Source of the DNA: Oligoflexia bacterium
Lineage (GTDB): Bacteria > Bdellovibrionota > Bacteriovoracia > Bacteriovoracales > Bacteriovoracaceae
Assembly: GCA_015231955.1 (NCBI GenBank)
Contig: JADGAN010000016.1
Coordinates: 36,324 to 100,323 of the forward strand
Direction: 5' to 3'
DNA length: 64,000 nucleotides
The position numbers and the translations under genes are program-made. Under the pieces are notes generated by a model. It ran no database searches, was not told the DNA's origin, and worked only from the letters and a program-made list of their open reading frames with translations. Positions 7,816-17,999 of this stretch are shown here, one piece after another. Each line of letters starts with the position of its first letter. The stretch's first letter is position 1.

Positions 7816-8844
7816 TCACTCACATTTTGAAACGAAGTGGTGCAGTTCTTCGGGAGTGGTATCAAACGAGGTCATCAGGCGCGCTATATTTTGCTCTTCA
7901 TCCCAGGTCCAAAAGAAGAGTTCTTGCTTAAGGGTGTGAATCAGCGTTTTAGGCATTTGTACAAAGACCGCATTGGCCTCCACAGGGTAGATAATCTTGA
8001 GGTTTTGCCGGGTTTCAAGTTTTTGCTGGAGGAGCTTTGCCATTTTGTTGGCGTGAGCAGCGTTTTTTAACCAGAGCTCATCTTCGAAGAGTGCTAGAAA
8101 TTGTGCTGAGATAAAGCGCATTTTAGAGGCAAGCTGCATACTTTGCTTGCGCATAAATTTTATCTCCTGGCCCAAGCTCTTGTTTAAAAAGACCACCGCC
8201 TCTCCATACATCATGCCGTTTTTGGTTCCACCAAAAGAGATCACATCAACATGCGTCTCCACTAACATTTTTTTGAGTGAAGTATTGGAGGCGGCCACAC
8301 TATTGGCAATGCGAGCACCGTCGACGTGCAAGTAGAGGCCATGCTGGTGTGCCACCTCTGCAAGCGCTGCTATTTCACCTGTGCTATAGAGGGTTCCAAG
8401 TTCACTGCTTTGACTGATGGAGATGGCACAAGGCCTAGAGTGGTGCTCGCTATCCATCGCGTGGAGGTGAGGAGTAATTTGAGCAGGCAAAAGCTTTCCT
8501 TCCGGTGTAGCAATCGGCAAGAGCTTGATTCCCAGTTGCCATTCGGGAGCTCCACACTCATCGACGTTAATGTGGGCACTCGCAGGACAGAGAACAGCAC
8601 CAAAACGCTTGGTGCAAGCTCCGAGTGCGAGCACATTGGCACCTGTACCGTTAAACACAAAATAGGTTTGTACTTCACTTTCAAAGATTTCACAAAAACG
8701 AGCAGTCGCTTTTGCTGTAAGCTCGTCGTAACCGTAGGCGCGCGCGTGTCCATGGTTTGCCTCTGTGAGCGCCTCCAAGATTTTTGGGTGAGTGGAGGCA
8801 AAATTATCGCTTGCCAGAGTTTGGCGATTTCGGCATGTAATCAT
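7816..8844 (-). CDS. ltaE: Low-specificity threonine aldolase
   Basis: This PLP enzyme (342 residues, the usual family length) cleaves L-threonine or L-allo-threonine to glycine and acetaldehyde. It begins [19 protein letters not shown], the substrate-facing N-terminus of the family. The cofactor-binding Asp is in HVDGARIAN (residue 175) and the Schiff-base lysine in SFGGTKNGM (Lys208). ATG at 8844 is preferred because GGAG lies ten bases upstream; longer in-frame extensions run through the copper ATPase gene on the other strand. The start is only 46 bases from that gene, so the two promoters overlap or lie inside the coding regions. The stereospecificity cannot be read from sequence. Confidence 0.9.
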   Translation of the reverse strand: MITCRNRQTLASDNFASTHPKILEALTEANHGHARAYGYDELTAKATARFCEIFESEVQTYFVFNGTGANVLALGACTKRFGAVLCPASAHINVDECGAPEWQLGIKLLPIATPEGKLLPAQITPHLHAMDSEHHSRPCAISISQSSELGTLYSTGEIAALAEVAHQHGLYLHVDGARIANSVAASNTSLKKMLVETHVDVISFGGTKNGMMYGEAVVFLNKSLGQEIKFMRKQSMQLASKMRFISAQFLALFEDELWLKNAAHANKMAKLLQQKLETRQNLKIIYPVEANAVFVQMPKTLIHTLKQELFFWTWDEEQNIARLMTSFDTTPEELHHFVSKCE

Positions 8845-8890
8845 AAAGAGGACTCCTTCAATTATTAAAACCCTAGGATGTTGTTCACCT

Positions 8891-11092
8891 ATGAAAATTA
8901 TCAAAAAAAATCTAAAGATCAAAGGAATGAGTTGTGTGAATTGTGCACAGGCCATAGAGAAAGAGCTGTCGGCACTCGGTAGTGGAGTAAAGAGTGCCAA
9001 GGTCAACTTTGCAGTGGAGCAGCTGTATCTTGAGTTTGATGCTTTACAAATAAGTGAAGAGGTAGTGAAAGCGCGGATTGCAAAACTTGGGTATAGTGTG
9101 GCCCCGCCAGAGTCCAAAGAGAGTGAGAGTCCACCGTCAAAAAGTTTGTTGTTAAAATTTTTATTCTCCTTTGTCGCCTCCATGGTGGTGATGCTGCTCA
9201 TGTTTATTCCTATGCATGCTCTTCCTATGGAGGTGAACCACTCCTTGCAATTCATACTGATGCTAGTGGTTTTGTTGGTGAGTGGAGAGCTTTTTTTAAA
9301 AGGGATTTGGACTTTTTTGCGAAGTGGTCGCGCCAATATGAATACCCTGGTGGGAATGGGGGCCGTCACGGCCTTTGTTTATAGTAGTGTTTTATTTTTT
9401 CAAGATATGCATCATCAAACTTACTTTGAGACATCGGGATTTATTATCAGTTTTGTACTCTTAGGAAAATGGCTAGAGGAGAAGGCCAAGGGTAAGACCA
9501 AAGAGTCGCTAGAGTCGCTCTTTGCTTTAAAAAGTATGCGCGCCTCTCGAATAGTGAATAATGGAGATAATGGAAAGGGAGATGAAAGCGTAGATGTGGA
9601 GCAACTACAAGTAGGTGAACTGATTTTGGTTCGCTCCGGAGAAAAAATTGCAGTTGATGGAGAGGTGGTGTATGGAAGCGGACAAGTGGATGAGAGTATG
9701 CTGACAGGGGAGTGGTTGCCTGTGGAGAAAGCACCGGGGCAAATGGTGTTTGCGGGAACGCTTTGTATGAATGGTAGTTTACAGGTGAAGGTGCTAAAGG
9801 ATGCCAAGAACAGTAGGCTACAAGCAATTATTGACTATGTGGTGCGTGTGCAATCGTATCGTGCGCCTATTGAGAAGTATGCAGATAAGGTTAGTGAATA
9901 TTTTGTCCCCGTGGTGATGCTACTGGCACTTATGACCTTTTTGCTATGGATGCAACTGCAAGGAGAGGTGAAGCTGGCGCTCGATTTTGCCATCTCGCTC
10001 TTATTGATTGCCTGTCCTTGTGCTTTAGGGCTGGCAACGCCTATGGCGGTGCTGGTAGCGGTGACTGGTGCGGCCAAGAGAGGAGTGTTGGTACGAGGAG
10101 GTGAGAGCATTGAGAAGGCGGGAGCAGTTCAAGAGATCATTTTTGATAAAACCGGAACAATCACCGAGGGAAAACCGGTGGTGACCAAAGTGACTTGGCA
10201 TAAGAAACTTGAAGAAGATCTGTTAAAGCAGGAACTTTGGTCCATGGTGGCCTCGGTAGAGCACCTCTCTTCGCATCCGATTGCTCACGCGATTGTAGAG
10301 CATGCCATAAAGAAGGAGGGTGCTGAACTCTTGCCTGTGAGTGAGTTTGAAAATAAAAATGGACTAGGCGTGGCCGGGGTGGTGAAGGGTAAAAGAGTGG
10401 CAATTGGCAGTGAGCGCTTCTTTAAGGAGGTTGTGGTTGCTAATGAGAGTAGCACCATTCACGCTTTTGTGGAGGAGCAGCTGCTGCTCTCCTTTTCCCT
10501 TGCTGACCCTATTAGACCTGGGGCGGGTGAGATGCTAGCAAGAGTTAGAGCACTTGGAATTGCACCTTTGCATCTGTTATCGGGAGACGCCAAGAGTACG
10601 ACTGCAAAGGTGGCAAAGGAGCTTGCCTTTGAAGCGTATCAGGGACGGGTGCTGCCGGAGGAGAAGGCCCGCTATGTGGAGCGAATCAAAGAAGCGGGAA
10701 CAGAAGCAGGGGGGGAGGCAAGAAAAGTGGCGATGATAGGGGATGGAATTAATGATGCCCCGGCATTGGCATTAGCTGACTTGTCGATTGCCATGGGGAG
10801 CGGCACTGATGTGGCGATGGAGGTGAGTGATGTGACGATTTTAGGAGGGAATTTAGCAAGGATTGATAACTTTTTTAGGCTCGCTCAAAGCACGATGAGA
10901 GTGGTAAAGCAAAACTTGTTTCTTTCATTTGCTTACAACGTGGTGATGATGCCGCTGGCGGCAGGAGTGCTTTACCCCAGCTATGCGATTAAGTTAACTC
11001 CGGTGATGGCATCACTAGCGATGGGCCTTAGTAGTATCTCAGTGGTGCTCAACAGCTTACGGCTTGCCAAGAGTAGAGAAGTATTGTACTAG
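8891..11092 (+). CDS. copA: Copper-translocating P1B-type ATPase
   Basis: The 733-residue pump begins with one heavy-metal-associated domain (GMSCVNC, Cys15 and Cys18). Then come eight membrane segments, the CPC metal site (residues 375-377 in [13 protein letters not shown]), the phosphorylated Asp of DKTGT (residue 419), the soft-metal HP motif (SSHPIAHA) and GDGIND near residue 617. CPC plus a single HMA domain points to Cu(I) export from the cytoplasm. The chosen ATG has AGGA about 11 bases upstream; upstream extension would run into the threonine aldolase gene. No CueR-like operator is evident in the 46-base divergent gap. There is no copper chaperone next to it. Confidence 0.93.
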   Translation: MKIIKKNLKIKGMSCVNCAQAIEKELSALGSGVKSAKVNFAVEQLYLEFDALQISEEVVKARIAKLGYSVAPPESKESESPPSKSLLLKFLFSFVASMVVMLLMFIPMHALPMEVNHSLQFILMLVVLLVSGELFLKGIWTFLRSGRANMNTLVGMGAVTAFVYSSVLFFQDMHHQTYFETSGFIISFVLLGKWLEEKAKGKTKESLESLFALKSMRASRIVNNGDNGKGDESVDVEQLQVGELILVRSGEKIAVDGEVVYGSGQVDESMLTGEWLPVEKAPGQMVFAGTLCMNGSLQVKVLKDAKNSRLQAIIDYVVRVQSYRAPIEKYADKVSEYFVPVVMLLALMTFLLWMQLQGEVKLALDFAISLLLIACPCALGLATPMAVLVAVTGAAKRGVLVRGGESIEKAGAVQEIIFDKTGTITEGKPVVTKVTWHKKLEEDLLKQELWSMVASVEHLSSHPIAHAIVEHAIKKEGAELLPVSEFENKNGLGVAGVVKGKRVAIGSERFFKEVVVANESSTIHAFVEEQLLLSFSLADPIRPGAGEMLARVRALGIAPLHLLSGDAKSTTAKVAKELAFEAYQGRVLPEEKARYVERIKEAGTEAGGEARKVAMIGDGINDAPALALADLSIAMGSGTDVAMEVSDVTILGGNLARIDNFFRLAQSTMRVVKQNLFLSFAYNVVMMPLAAGVLYPSYAIKLTPVMASLAMGLSSISVVLNSLRLAKSREVLY

Positions 11093-11130
11093 ATGGCCAT
11101 TCTAAAAAAAATTTACAAAGGATTGTAAAA

Positions 11131-12312
11131 ATGAGGAAGGATACAAAATCTAGTTTTACTCTGTTTCTTTTTCTGTTTTTTTTGATGACGGTAGTGCTGA
11201 ATTTTGTTTCTGTTGCATTTGCTGAAGAGACCACCCCTGAAATTGTTGACTCGACCCTTGATCCTGTTGACAGTGGAGCTGGTGATGATGATGATGGTGG
11301 CGTGAGCAATTCCGACGAAGATGATCGGGATAGTAGCGATGGCGCCCCCTCCCCAAAACTTCCCTCCTCGTATAAGGCCTTGCTGGAGTATGTTTTACCT
11401 GCTCCTTTGCAGCATCAAGGGAGCAATGATAACTACGACTACGTTAATGCTGGAAGTTGTTTCTTTATGGCCGCTACTGGTGCCATGGAGATTTTGATGA
11501 ACATGGATGTGGCCCCTGAAAATCGCCAAAGTGATGGCCTAAGTGATCTCTCGGAGCGATGGCTTATGACAGTGCCAGAAGTGGCCAGCAGAGGCAATTT
11601 TATTGTGAATCGTATTTTAACTTTTAACGATTATGCTGGGGGAGTTCTGAATAAAGATTATCGTTATACAAAGGGAGGATATAACGAATACAACTATAGT
11701 GTCCGTCACAATTGGGTGAATGAGTTGCCCGGTGATTGGGAGAAAAAGATTTTAGTAAAGACTCCTAAGATTGAGACCAAAGTAATCTTTATGGCCGCTG
11801 CGCCAGGTGCTAAAAACAAAGTAGGAGTGATGAGTGATCGAACCATCGAGAAGGTAAAGCAGCACTTAGTAGAAAAGCAAGGACCAGTGCAAGTGGTGTA
11901 TAATGAGTCTGGTGTTTGGCACTCAGTTTTGATTGTTGGTTATGATGACAACGACACGATGGATGGAGAAGTTAAGGAGTGCCCCTTTACCAAGAAAACA
12001 ATTCGCTCACTAGGGTTTTTCCATCGCTGGAAAGCAAAACGTGCAATGGCGAGGGGAGGTGGCTGCGAGGAGAAAGGGGTTTTTTATGTTAGGGAGTCTG
12101 AATATCATGAGAATGATCCCTTCTATCAAAAATTGGATAAAGTTTACGATTATGACTTACAAAGAGAGGGGGAAGAGGCACCATATGCTGCGCCGTTCGT
12201 TAAGCGTGAGTATGAGTGGCTCAAATACCTTGGTAATCATGCTGTGGGAATTTCGCGAGTAGATGTAGACAAGGCGCGCTTTCCTCCGAAAAAAAACACC
12301 CCTACACCATAA
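11131..12312 (+). CDS. Secreted papain-like (C1) cysteine protease
   Basis: The 393-residue product has a signal peptide ending near VAFAEE, an acidic linker (residues ~45-75, rich in Asp, Glu, Gly and Ser) and a papain-like domain. The oxyanion Gln lies in LQHQGSN and the nucleophile in NAGSCFFMAATGAME (Cys110). The active-site His is in GVWHSVLIVGYDDN (His264), followed by the typical VGYDD strand. The GCGSCWAF consensus is loosely kept (AGSCFFMA), so specificity may be atypical. It lies 38 bases after copA with its own site (AAAGGA). It probably digests protein outside the cytoplasm. The catalytic Asn could not be placed with certainty. Confidence 0.72.
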   Translation: MRKDTKSSFTLFLFLFFLMTVVLNFVSVAFAEETTPEIVDSTLDPVDSGAGDDDDGGVSNSDEDDRDSSDGAPSPKLPSSYKALLEYVLPAPLQHQGSNDNYDYVNAGSCFFMAATGAMEILMNMDVAPENRQSDGLSDLSERWLMTVPEVASRGNFIVNRILTFNDYAGGVLNKDYRYTKGGYNEYNYSVRHNWVNELPGDWEKKILVKTPKIETKVIFMAAAPGAKNKVGVMSDRTIEKVKQHLVEKQGPVQVVYNESGVWHSVLIVGYDDNDTMDGEVKECPFTKKTIRSLGFFHRWKAKRAMARGGGCEEKGVFYVRESEYHENDPFYQKLDKVYDYDLQREGEEAPYAAPFVKREYEWLKYLGNHAVGISRVDVDKARFPPKKNTPTP

Positions 12313-12400
12313 CTTTTTGTGGTGAATATTTCAATTACACCTCTTTTCTGATATCTAAATTTAAACATCACCAAATTCACAATTTAACAAAGGATGAACA

Positions 12401-13561
12401 ATGGCGGTTTATATCCTCTCTGGAAGTAGAACTCCTATCGGTAGTTTTATGGGTAAACTTGCAACCCTCTCCGCGCCCGAGCTTGCAGCAACGGCAATCA
12501 AGTCGGCACTAGCAAAAGCGGAGATGGCGTCGGACAAAGTGGAAGAGGTCTTTATGGGAGAAGTGCTGACTGCAGGGGTAGGTCAAGCACCGGCCAGGCA
12601 AGCAGCAATCTACGCAAAAATTCCTTCCCACGTTCCCGCAACCACGATTAACAAAGTTTGTGGCTCAGGCCTTAAGAGTATCATCATGGGTGCGCAAACC
12701 ATCTACCATGGTGATGCTAGTGTGGTGGTCTCTGGGGGAATGGAGAACATGTCGCTTGCTCCACACTTTATTCCAGGGTCGCGCCTGGGCCTTAAGTTTG
12801 GTGGCGTAGAGATAAAGGATACCATGCAATGGGATGGACTTTGGGATGTGTATAGCAATCGTACCATGGGGGAGTGTGCTGAAGAGTGTGTACGCAAACT
12901 CTCGCTTACAAGAGAAGAGCAAGATCAATTTGCCATCAGCTCTTTTAAGCGTGCGCAAGAGGCGAGTAGGAATGGAACTTTTAAAAATGAGATTGCAGAG
13001 GTCACCATTAGCGACAAGAAGGGAGTTCAAGTTATTGCAGAGGATGAGGGGCCCTTTAAGGCAAACTTTGAAAAAATTCCTGCACTAAAACCAGTCTTTG
13101 AAAAAAATGGTACGATCACCGCCGCAAACGCCTCCACTATCAATGATGGAGCAGCAGCACTCGTGCTTGCGGGCGAAAATTACCAGGCACAAGCAAAATT
13201 CAAAATAGTCAATTTTGCCTCTCATGCCGAGGATCCTACTTGGTTTACACTGGCACCAGTGGGAGCAATTAAGAAGTGTTTACAACGGGCAAACCTCTCT
13301 TTAGGGGATATTGGGGTCTTTGAAATTAATGAGGCCTTTGCCTGTGTCGCTTTGGCGGCAATGAAGGAGTTAAAGCTTAGTCACGATAACGTCAATGTGT
13401 ATGGAGGTGCGATTGCACTAGGACACCCCATTGGCTGTTCGGGATCAAGAATTGTGGTGACACTGATGAATGCAATGGAAAGAAGAAATGTTCGCTATGG
13501 AATGGCCGCGATTTGTATTGGTGGTGGTGAGGCCTTGGCGATGGTTATAGAAAAGTTATAA
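12401..13561 (+). CDS. atoB: Acetyl-CoA C-acetyltransferase (thiolase)
   Basis: This is a 386-residue thiolase of the biosynthetic/acetoacetyl-CoA type. The acylated cysteine is in INKVCGSGLKS (Cys87). The other catalytic motifs are NEAFA, GGAIALGHPIGCSGSR (His) and the C-terminal CIGGGEALA (second Cys). It interconverts acetoacetyl-CoA and two acetyl-CoA. The gene starts with ATG after AAAGGATGA. Only 34 bases separate it from the CoA-transferase genes, so the three form an operon that can activate a keto acid such as acetoacetate and split it. Together with the lysine genes at the right end this suggests amino-acid degradation, though ketone-body or fatty-acid use is also possible. Confidence 0.93.
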   Translation: MAVYILSGSRTPIGSFMGKLATLSAPELAATAIKSALAKAEMASDKVEEVFMGEVLTAGVGQAPARQAAIYAKIPSHVPATTINKVCGSGLKSIIMGAQTIYHGDASVVVSGGMENMSLAPHFIPGSRLGLKFGGVEIKDTMQWDGLWDVYSNRTMGECAEECVRKLSLTREEQDQFAISSFKRAQEASRNGTFKNEIAEVTISDKKGVQVIAEDEGPFKANFEKIPALKPVFEKNGTITAANASTINDGAAALVLAGENYQAQAKFKIVNFASHAEDPTWFTLAPVGAIKKCLQRANLSLGDIGVFEINEAFACVALAAMKELKLSHDNVNVYGGAIALGHPIGCSGSRIVVTLMNAMERRNVRYGMAAICIGGGEALAMVIEKL

Positions 13562-13595
13562 GATTTATAAAAGTAAAAAGTTACAGGAGTTACTA

Positions 13596-14585
13596 ATGGA
13601 AAAAATGTTAAGTGGACAAGGGGAGAATTTTCTTCCCTTTAATCTAACCGAGCATCGGAAGAGTCTTCAGAACAAACGCTATGAGAATAAGGTGACAACA
13701 GTAAAGGAAGCCGTCTCAAAGTATGTCACGAGTGGTTCTTACCTGGCAACGGGTGGTTTTGGTTGCAACCGTATTGCTTCAGCACTACTACACGAGATTG
13801 TACGTCAGGGAAAAAAGAATTTGGGTTTCTCTGGCCATACCACCACTCACGATTTTCAAATTTTGGTTGCGGGGGAGTGTTTTGATCGTTGTGATGCTGC
13901 TTACATCGTAGGTCTTGAAGCACGCGGACTCTCCAAGATGGCGAGAAAGTATATTGAGTCGGGTAAGGTCAAAACTACCGAGTGGTCGAATGCTTCACTA
14001 GCATGGAGGTATAAAGCGGCGGCCATGGGACTTAGTTTTATTCCCTCAAAGGTAATGCTGGGAACCGACACCTTTAAATATTCAGCAGCAAAAGTGGTCA
14101 CCTGCCCCTTCACTGGTGAAACCTACTCGGCAATTCCAGCACTCTCCCCTGATGTAGCGGTTATTCATGTGCATAAGGCAGACGTTTATGGCAACTGTGT
14201 GATTGAAGGGCTAAATAACTCCGATACCGACTTAGCAAAAGCAAGTAAACATGTGATTGTAACCACCGAGCGGATCGTGGACAATGAAGAGATTCGTCGC
14301 TCTCCATGGAAAACGGCAATCCCTTACTGGTCAGTGGATGCGGTCATTCCTGTGCCTTATGGCTCCTTTCCAGGAAACATGGAGGGTGAGTATTTTAGCG
14401 ATGAGAAGCACCTCCAGATGTGGCTTGATGTGGAACAAGATGAGAAGAGCTACCGTGAATTTGTAAAAAAATATATTTTGGATACAGAAGATTTTTATGA
14501 GTATCTCGAACTTTGTGGTGGCATTAAAAGAATGAATGAACTTCGTGCAGAAGAGTTAATGATTAGCTCGAAGAAAGGAATTTAA
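13596..14585 (+). CDS. CoA-transferase subunit A (GctA/AtoD-like)
   Basis: The 329-residue protein is the larger subunit of a family I CoA-transferase. The N-terminal glycine-rich motif (GSYLATGGFGCNRIA, residues ~47-61) and the later ADVYGNCVIEG segment are typical. Its length is closer to glutaconate CoA-transferase subunit A (about 320) than to the ~220-residue AtoD. It ends two bases before subunit B begins, implying coupled translation. The acceptor could be acetoacetate, glutaconate or another 3-keto acid. The thiolase next door favours a 3-keto acid. Confidence 0.85.
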   Translation: MEKMLSGQGENFLPFNLTEHRKSLQNKRYENKVTTVKEAVSKYVTSGSYLATGGFGCNRIASALLHEIVRQGKKNLGFSGHTTTHDFQILVAGECFDRCDAAYIVGLEARGLSKMARKYIESGKVKTTEWSNASLAWRYKAAAMGLSFIPSKVMLGTDTFKYSAAKVVTCPFTGETYSAIPALSPDVAVIHVHKADVYGNCVIEGLNNSDTDLAKASKHVIVTTERIVDNEEIRRSPWKTAIPYWSVDAVIPVPYGSFPGNMEGEYFSDEKHLQMWLDVEQDEKSYREFVKKYILDTEDFYEYLELCGGIKRMNELRAEELMISSKKGI

Positions 14586-14587
14586 TC

Positions 14588-15361
14588 ATGAGTACATATA
14601 ATAAGATGGAGTTAATGGTGTGTGCTGCCTCGAGAGAGCTTTTAGACAACACCATGGTGATTATTGGAACAGGTGTTCCTTGCGCTGCTGGAATGTTAGC
14701 GCAAAAGATGCATGCACCAAATTTGGTCATCTTCTTTGAGGCCGGAGGAGCAGGCCCTATGCTTCCGACGATGCCAGTTTCTGTGGGTGATAGTCGTACC
14801 TCTTATCGTGCCACAATGGCCACTACCATGCTGGATGTGATGGAGCTTGCGCAACGAGGTGCTGTCGATTTTAGTTTTATTGGTGGAGCACAAATCGATT
14901 GCTATGGAAATATCAACTCTACGGTGGTTGGGGATTATCGCAAACCCAAAGTGCGTTTTCCGGGAAGTGGTGGAGCTAACGATCTTGCATCTCTTTGTAA
15001 AAAAACCTTAGTGGTGACCAATCATGATAAGAAACGCTTTGTAGAGAAAGTGGATTTTATTACCACCCCTGGATATTTACAAGGTCCGCACTCTAGAGAG
15101 GATGCGGGACTGCCTGCAGGCACGGGCCCTTATCGTGTGATTACCGATCTTGCGGTGATGGACTATGATCCCCAAAGTTTAAGAATGCGGGTGATCTCTT
15201 TACATCCTAATGTCACCATTGATGAGGTGAAAGTAAACACAGGATTTGAACTTTTAGTAAGTGAAAAACTTGCAAAAACGGAACCGCCAAGTGAGAAAGA
15301 GTTACGCATTTTGCGGGAGGAGATTGATCCTTTCCGTTATGTTATTGGTAGAGGCGCTTAA
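14588..15361 (+). CDS. CoA-transferase subunit B (GctB/AtoA-like)
   Basis: This 257-residue partner subunit carries the catalytic glutamate in IFFEAGGAGPML (Glu51), the residue that forms the enzyme-CoA thioester in family I CoA-transferases. The GCTB-like segment FIGGAQIDCYGNINST and the glycine-rich GSGGANDLA loop are also present. It starts at the third ATG-like position after the stop of subunit A and closes the thiolase/CoA-transferase operon. Two hairpins follow within 90 bases and probably end the transcript. Confidence 0.87.
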   Translation: MSTYNKMELMVCAASRELLDNTMVIIGTGVPCAAGMLAQKMHAPNLVIFFEAGGAGPMLPTMPVSVGDSRTSYRATMATTMLDVMELAQRGAVDFSFIGGAQIDCYGNINSTVVGDYRKPKVRFPGSGGANDLASLCKKTLVVTNHDKKRFVEKVDFITTPGYLQGPHSREDAGLPAGTGPYRVITDLAVMDYDPQSLRMRVISLHPNVTIDEVKVNTGFELLVSEKLAKTEPPSEKELRILREEIDPFRYVIGRGA

Positions 15362-15373
15362 TCCCCTAAAAAT

Positions 15374-15391
15374 GTGTCAGTATATTGACAC
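15374..15391. repeat. Small hairpin after the CoA-transferase genes
   Basis: GTGTCA and TGACAC flank GTATAT twelve bases after the stop codon. No T run follows immediately, so on its own it is a weak terminator. It may stabilise the mRNA end or bind a regulator. Confidence 0.35.
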
Positions 15392-15421
15392 TGTAAATTT
15401 ATCAAGATTGTTTTTTTGAGC

Positions 15422-15445
15422 AGGAGAGGAAAATTTTTCTCTCCT
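15422..15445 (+). terminator. Terminator between CoA-transferase and flagellar operons
   Basis: AGGAGAGGAAAA pairs along its whole length with TTTTTCTCTCCT (one G-T pair), followed by ACTTATTTT. It lies between the thiolase/CoA-transferase operon and fliL. The remaining spacer (15446-15584) should hold the flagellar promoter; TTGACA occurs at ~15528 but no well-spaced -10 stands out. Confidence 0.55.
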
Positions 15446-15584
15446 ACTTATTTTAACCCTTGGATATCTCGTTCAATTTCTTATACTCACCTATTCTTGC
15501 TGGTCATTTTTATAACGGTTATAATTTTGACATGGGCATTTTTTTATTAATGATGAGAGTTTATAAGTTTTAAAGGCCAAAATT

Positions 15585-16208
15585 ATGGCAGATGATGACA
15601 AACAAGTTGACTTGGGAGAAGGGGCAGCAATCGCAGCAGCAGTATCACCAGCAAAGAGTGGTGGTGGTGGTACCAGTCCTCTCGTGATTGTGTTACTACT
15701 TTTAAATTTGTTAGTGATGGGAGGTGTAGGATTTTTGCAATTTCAATTCCACAGCAAGATGAAGCAAGAGTCACAAATAAAAGATGTGGTGAAAGCGCAG
15801 ATGAAAGAGGATGCTGATGCTAAGTCGGAAGCAGATGAGGCGGCAAAGGGAGAAAAGAAGGGAGAAAAAGCGGCGTTAGTCGTGATGAAAGCGGATCACT
15901 CCCAAGGTTACTTGTTACCTCTTGAAGGATTTACCGCAAACTTGGCACAAGGAGATGGACCGAAAAGATATGCCAGGATTACCTTGGTGCTTAAATTTAG
16001 TCCCGATTCTAAAGAGGAGGAGTTTAAGGCGAGACAACCGCAAATTAGAGATGCCATTATTGCACTTTTAAATGCTAAACGTGCAGAGGATTTAGTAAAG
16101 GTTGAGGGTAAAAATTATTTAAAAGAAGAGGTTAAGGCAGCGATTAATGCTTTTTTAATTGATGGAACGTTAGAGGATGTTTATTACATTGGGTTTGTGA
16201 TTAATTAA
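15585..16208 (+). CDS. fliL: Flagellar basal body-associated protein FliL
   Basis: The 207-residue protein has a short cytoplasmic N-terminus, one membrane segment (LVIVLLLLNLLVMGGVGFLQ, residues ~28-47), a charged linker and a periplasmic FliL domain (residues ~95-207). That domain has the typical order LEGFTANLA, RYARITLVLKF and a C-terminal DVYYIGFVIN. FliL sits around the stator at the basal body and modulates torque. It is the first gene of the operon and is followed by fliM after 84 bases. The Lys/Glu/Ala linker is longer than in E. coli. Confidence 0.9.
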   Translation: MADDDKQVDLGEGAAIAAAVSPAKSGGGGTSPLVIVLLLLNLLVMGGVGFLQFQFHSKMKQESQIKDVVKAQMKEDADAKSEADEAAKGEKKGEKAALVVMKADHSQGYLLPLEGFTANLAQGDGPKRYARITLVLKFSPDSKEEEFKARQPQIRDAIIALLNAKRAEDLVKVEGKNYLKEEVKAAINAFLIDGTLEDVYYIGFVIN

Positions 16209-16292
16209 TTTACTTTTAGTTGCATGGCCTTCAGGAAGAGGGTCGATATCAGGAAGAGAGTGCTAAAAAAATCCTAGGAGGGGTATTCGTGT

Positions 16293-17273
16293 ATGGCCCA
16301 AGTGTTAAGCCAAGATGAAGTTGATGCCTTATTAAATGCAGTTAATGACAGCGAGGAAGAGCCGTCGTCGACGGCAGAAGGTAGTGGCGATGATATTCCG
16401 GAAAATATTCAGCCCTACGACTTAACTAATCAAGATAGGGTTATTCGTGGAAGAATGCCTATCTTGGAGATCATTTATGAGCGTTTTATTCGCTCCTTTC
16501 GCTTTTCACTTTCAACGGCACTTCGAAAAATTTCTACCATCTCCATGATCTCTACCGATCTTTTGAAATTTGGAGAGTTTGTTAATACACTTCCCATCCC
16601 TTCCTGCATGTGTATTATTCGTTTTAATGAGTTACGTGGACCGGCACTTTTTGTTTTTGAGTCTAAACTTGCTTATGCAATTATCGACTCTTTTTTTGGG
16701 GGAGTAGATCGTCCTTACACCAAAATTGAGGGAAAAGAGTTTACGCAAATTGAACTCTCCTTTATGAGAAAAGTGATGGACATGGCGATCAACGACTTAG
16801 AAGAGGCGTGGTCACCGGTTCATAAGATCGATGCTCAATATATTCGTACAGAAATTAATCCGCAATTTGTCGGTGTGGTTCCTCCCTCTGATGTTATTAT
16901 TGCTACTACCTTTGAAGTAGAGTTTGAATCTGCCTCTGGCACAATTATGGTGGTGATTCCTTACTCCACCATTGAACCCATTAAACAAAAATTAAGTTCT
17001 AGCTTTCAAACTGATAATGAAATCTCTGACACCATTTGGACTAAAGCGATGAACGTGCACGTGCGAGAGGTGTTTTCGAATGTCTCGGTGAAGTTAGGAG
17101 AGGCGACTATCACTGTTGGTGATTTGGTGAACTTGGAAGTTGGAGATATTATTCCATTGAATCGAGAGGCCTCCGGAGAGATCGATTTTGAAGTCGAAGG
17201 TATGAAAAAATTAAAGTGCATTATGGGAATCTATAAAGGGTCGCGGGCAGTACAGATTACTCGTCGAGTATAA
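16293..17273 (+). CDS. fliM: Flagellar motor switch protein FliM
   Basis: The 326-residue switch protein opens with the conserved VLSQDEVDALLNAV segment. In relatives the N-terminus binds CheY-P. The middle domain contains SFFGG and GVVPPSDVIIATTFEV, and the C-terminal domain is SpoA/FliN-like (LGEATITVGDLVNLEVGDII). The length matches the family. Start ATG at 16293 follows AGGAGGGG by about ten bases. FliM links the MS ring, FliG and FliN in the C-ring and transmits the chemotaxis signal. fliN follows after 24 bases. Confidence 0.96.
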   Translation: MAQVLSQDEVDALLNAVNDSEEEPSSTAEGSGDDIPENIQPYDLTNQDRVIRGRMPILEIIYERFIRSFRFSLSTALRKISTISMISTDLLKFGEFVNTLPIPSCMCIIRFNELRGPALFVFESKLAYAIIDSFFGGVDRPYTKIEGKEFTQIELSFMRKVMDMAINDLEEAWSPVHKIDAQYIRTEINPQFVGVVPPSDVIIATTFEVEFESASGTIMVVIPYSTIEPIKQKLSSSFQTDNEISDTIWTKAMNVHVREVFSNVSVKLGEATITVGDLVNLEVGDIIPLNREASGEIDFEVEGMKKLKCIMGIYKGSRAVQITRRV

Positions 17274-17297
17274 TAGCATAGAGGGAGAAGAGAGCGT

Positions 17298-17990
17298 ATG
17301 GCCGATAATGAGAACACAGGAACACCAGAGGGCGGTAGTGGTGGTGAAAACTTAGATGATGTATGGGGAGATGCGCTTAAGGAGCAAGCGGGAAATAGTC
17401 TCGATAATTGGGGCCCTGATCATCAGCAAAAAGCTAGTGCAGCTGCTACTATGGCGACTGAGGCAGCAGATGCTGAGGACGAGACAGCAGCTGTGAGTAA
17501 TCAAGCAGAGGATGATGTGGATGCGGATAGTGAGGACGAAAGCGTTGCCAGCGTAAGTAAAGGTGGTGGTGGCGGCGGTGGCGGTGGCGGTGGTGGTAAT
17601 GGAAAAAGAAAATCGGCACTTTCGAGTCGGCTCAAGTTGGTCAATATCCCCATGACTCCTGTAGATAAAATTGCTGATGAGATTAAGGCGGGAGATGAGG
17701 CCTTAAATAAACTTACCATCCAGAATATCGATTTCATCTTGGATGTTCCACTTAAGGTTTCGGTGGAGCTTGGCAGAAGTAGTATGCTGATTAAAGATCT
17801 ATTGCAACTGGGCCAAGGCTCGGTGGTGGAGTTGGATAAGCTTGCGGGAGAGCCACTGGAAATTTTGGTCAATGGGCAATTGATTGCACGAGGGGAAGTG
17901 GTAGTGGTGAATGAAAAATTTGGAGTCAGGCTTACTGACATTGTTAACCCAGTTCAAAGAATTGAAACATTAAAATCAAAAAGTGCGTGA
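17298..17990 (+). CDS. fliN: Flagellar motor switch protein FliN with long N-terminal extension
   Basis: The last ~85 residues are a canonical FliN/SpoA domain ([53 protein letters not shown]). Ahead of it is an unusually long extension of about 145 residues. This is acidic, rich in Ala/Glu/Asp, and ends in an uninterrupted run of twelve glycines near residues 90-101 (17562-17598) before a basic GKRKS stretch. Standard FliN has about 100-140 residues. The extension could act as a tether for export substrates at the C-ring. The poly-Gly codon run is prone to slippage. Confidence 0.93.
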   Translation: MADNENTGTPEGGSGGENLDDVWGDALKEQAGNSLDNWGPDHQQKASAAATMATEAADAEDETAAVSNQAEDDVDADSEDESVASVSKGGGGGGGGGGGGNGKRKSALSSRLKLVNIPMTPVDKIADEIKAGDEALNKLTIQNIDFILDVPLKVSVELGRSSMLIKDLLQLGQGSVVELDKLAGEPLEILVNGQLIARGEVVVVNEKFGVRLTDIVNPVQRIETLKSKSA

Positions 17991-17999
17991 TAGGGATCA

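Noticed and set aside
8845..9369. N-terminal extension of threonine aldolase
   Set aside because: The extended frame is antisense to copA and precedes a well-supported start with GGAG at 8844.
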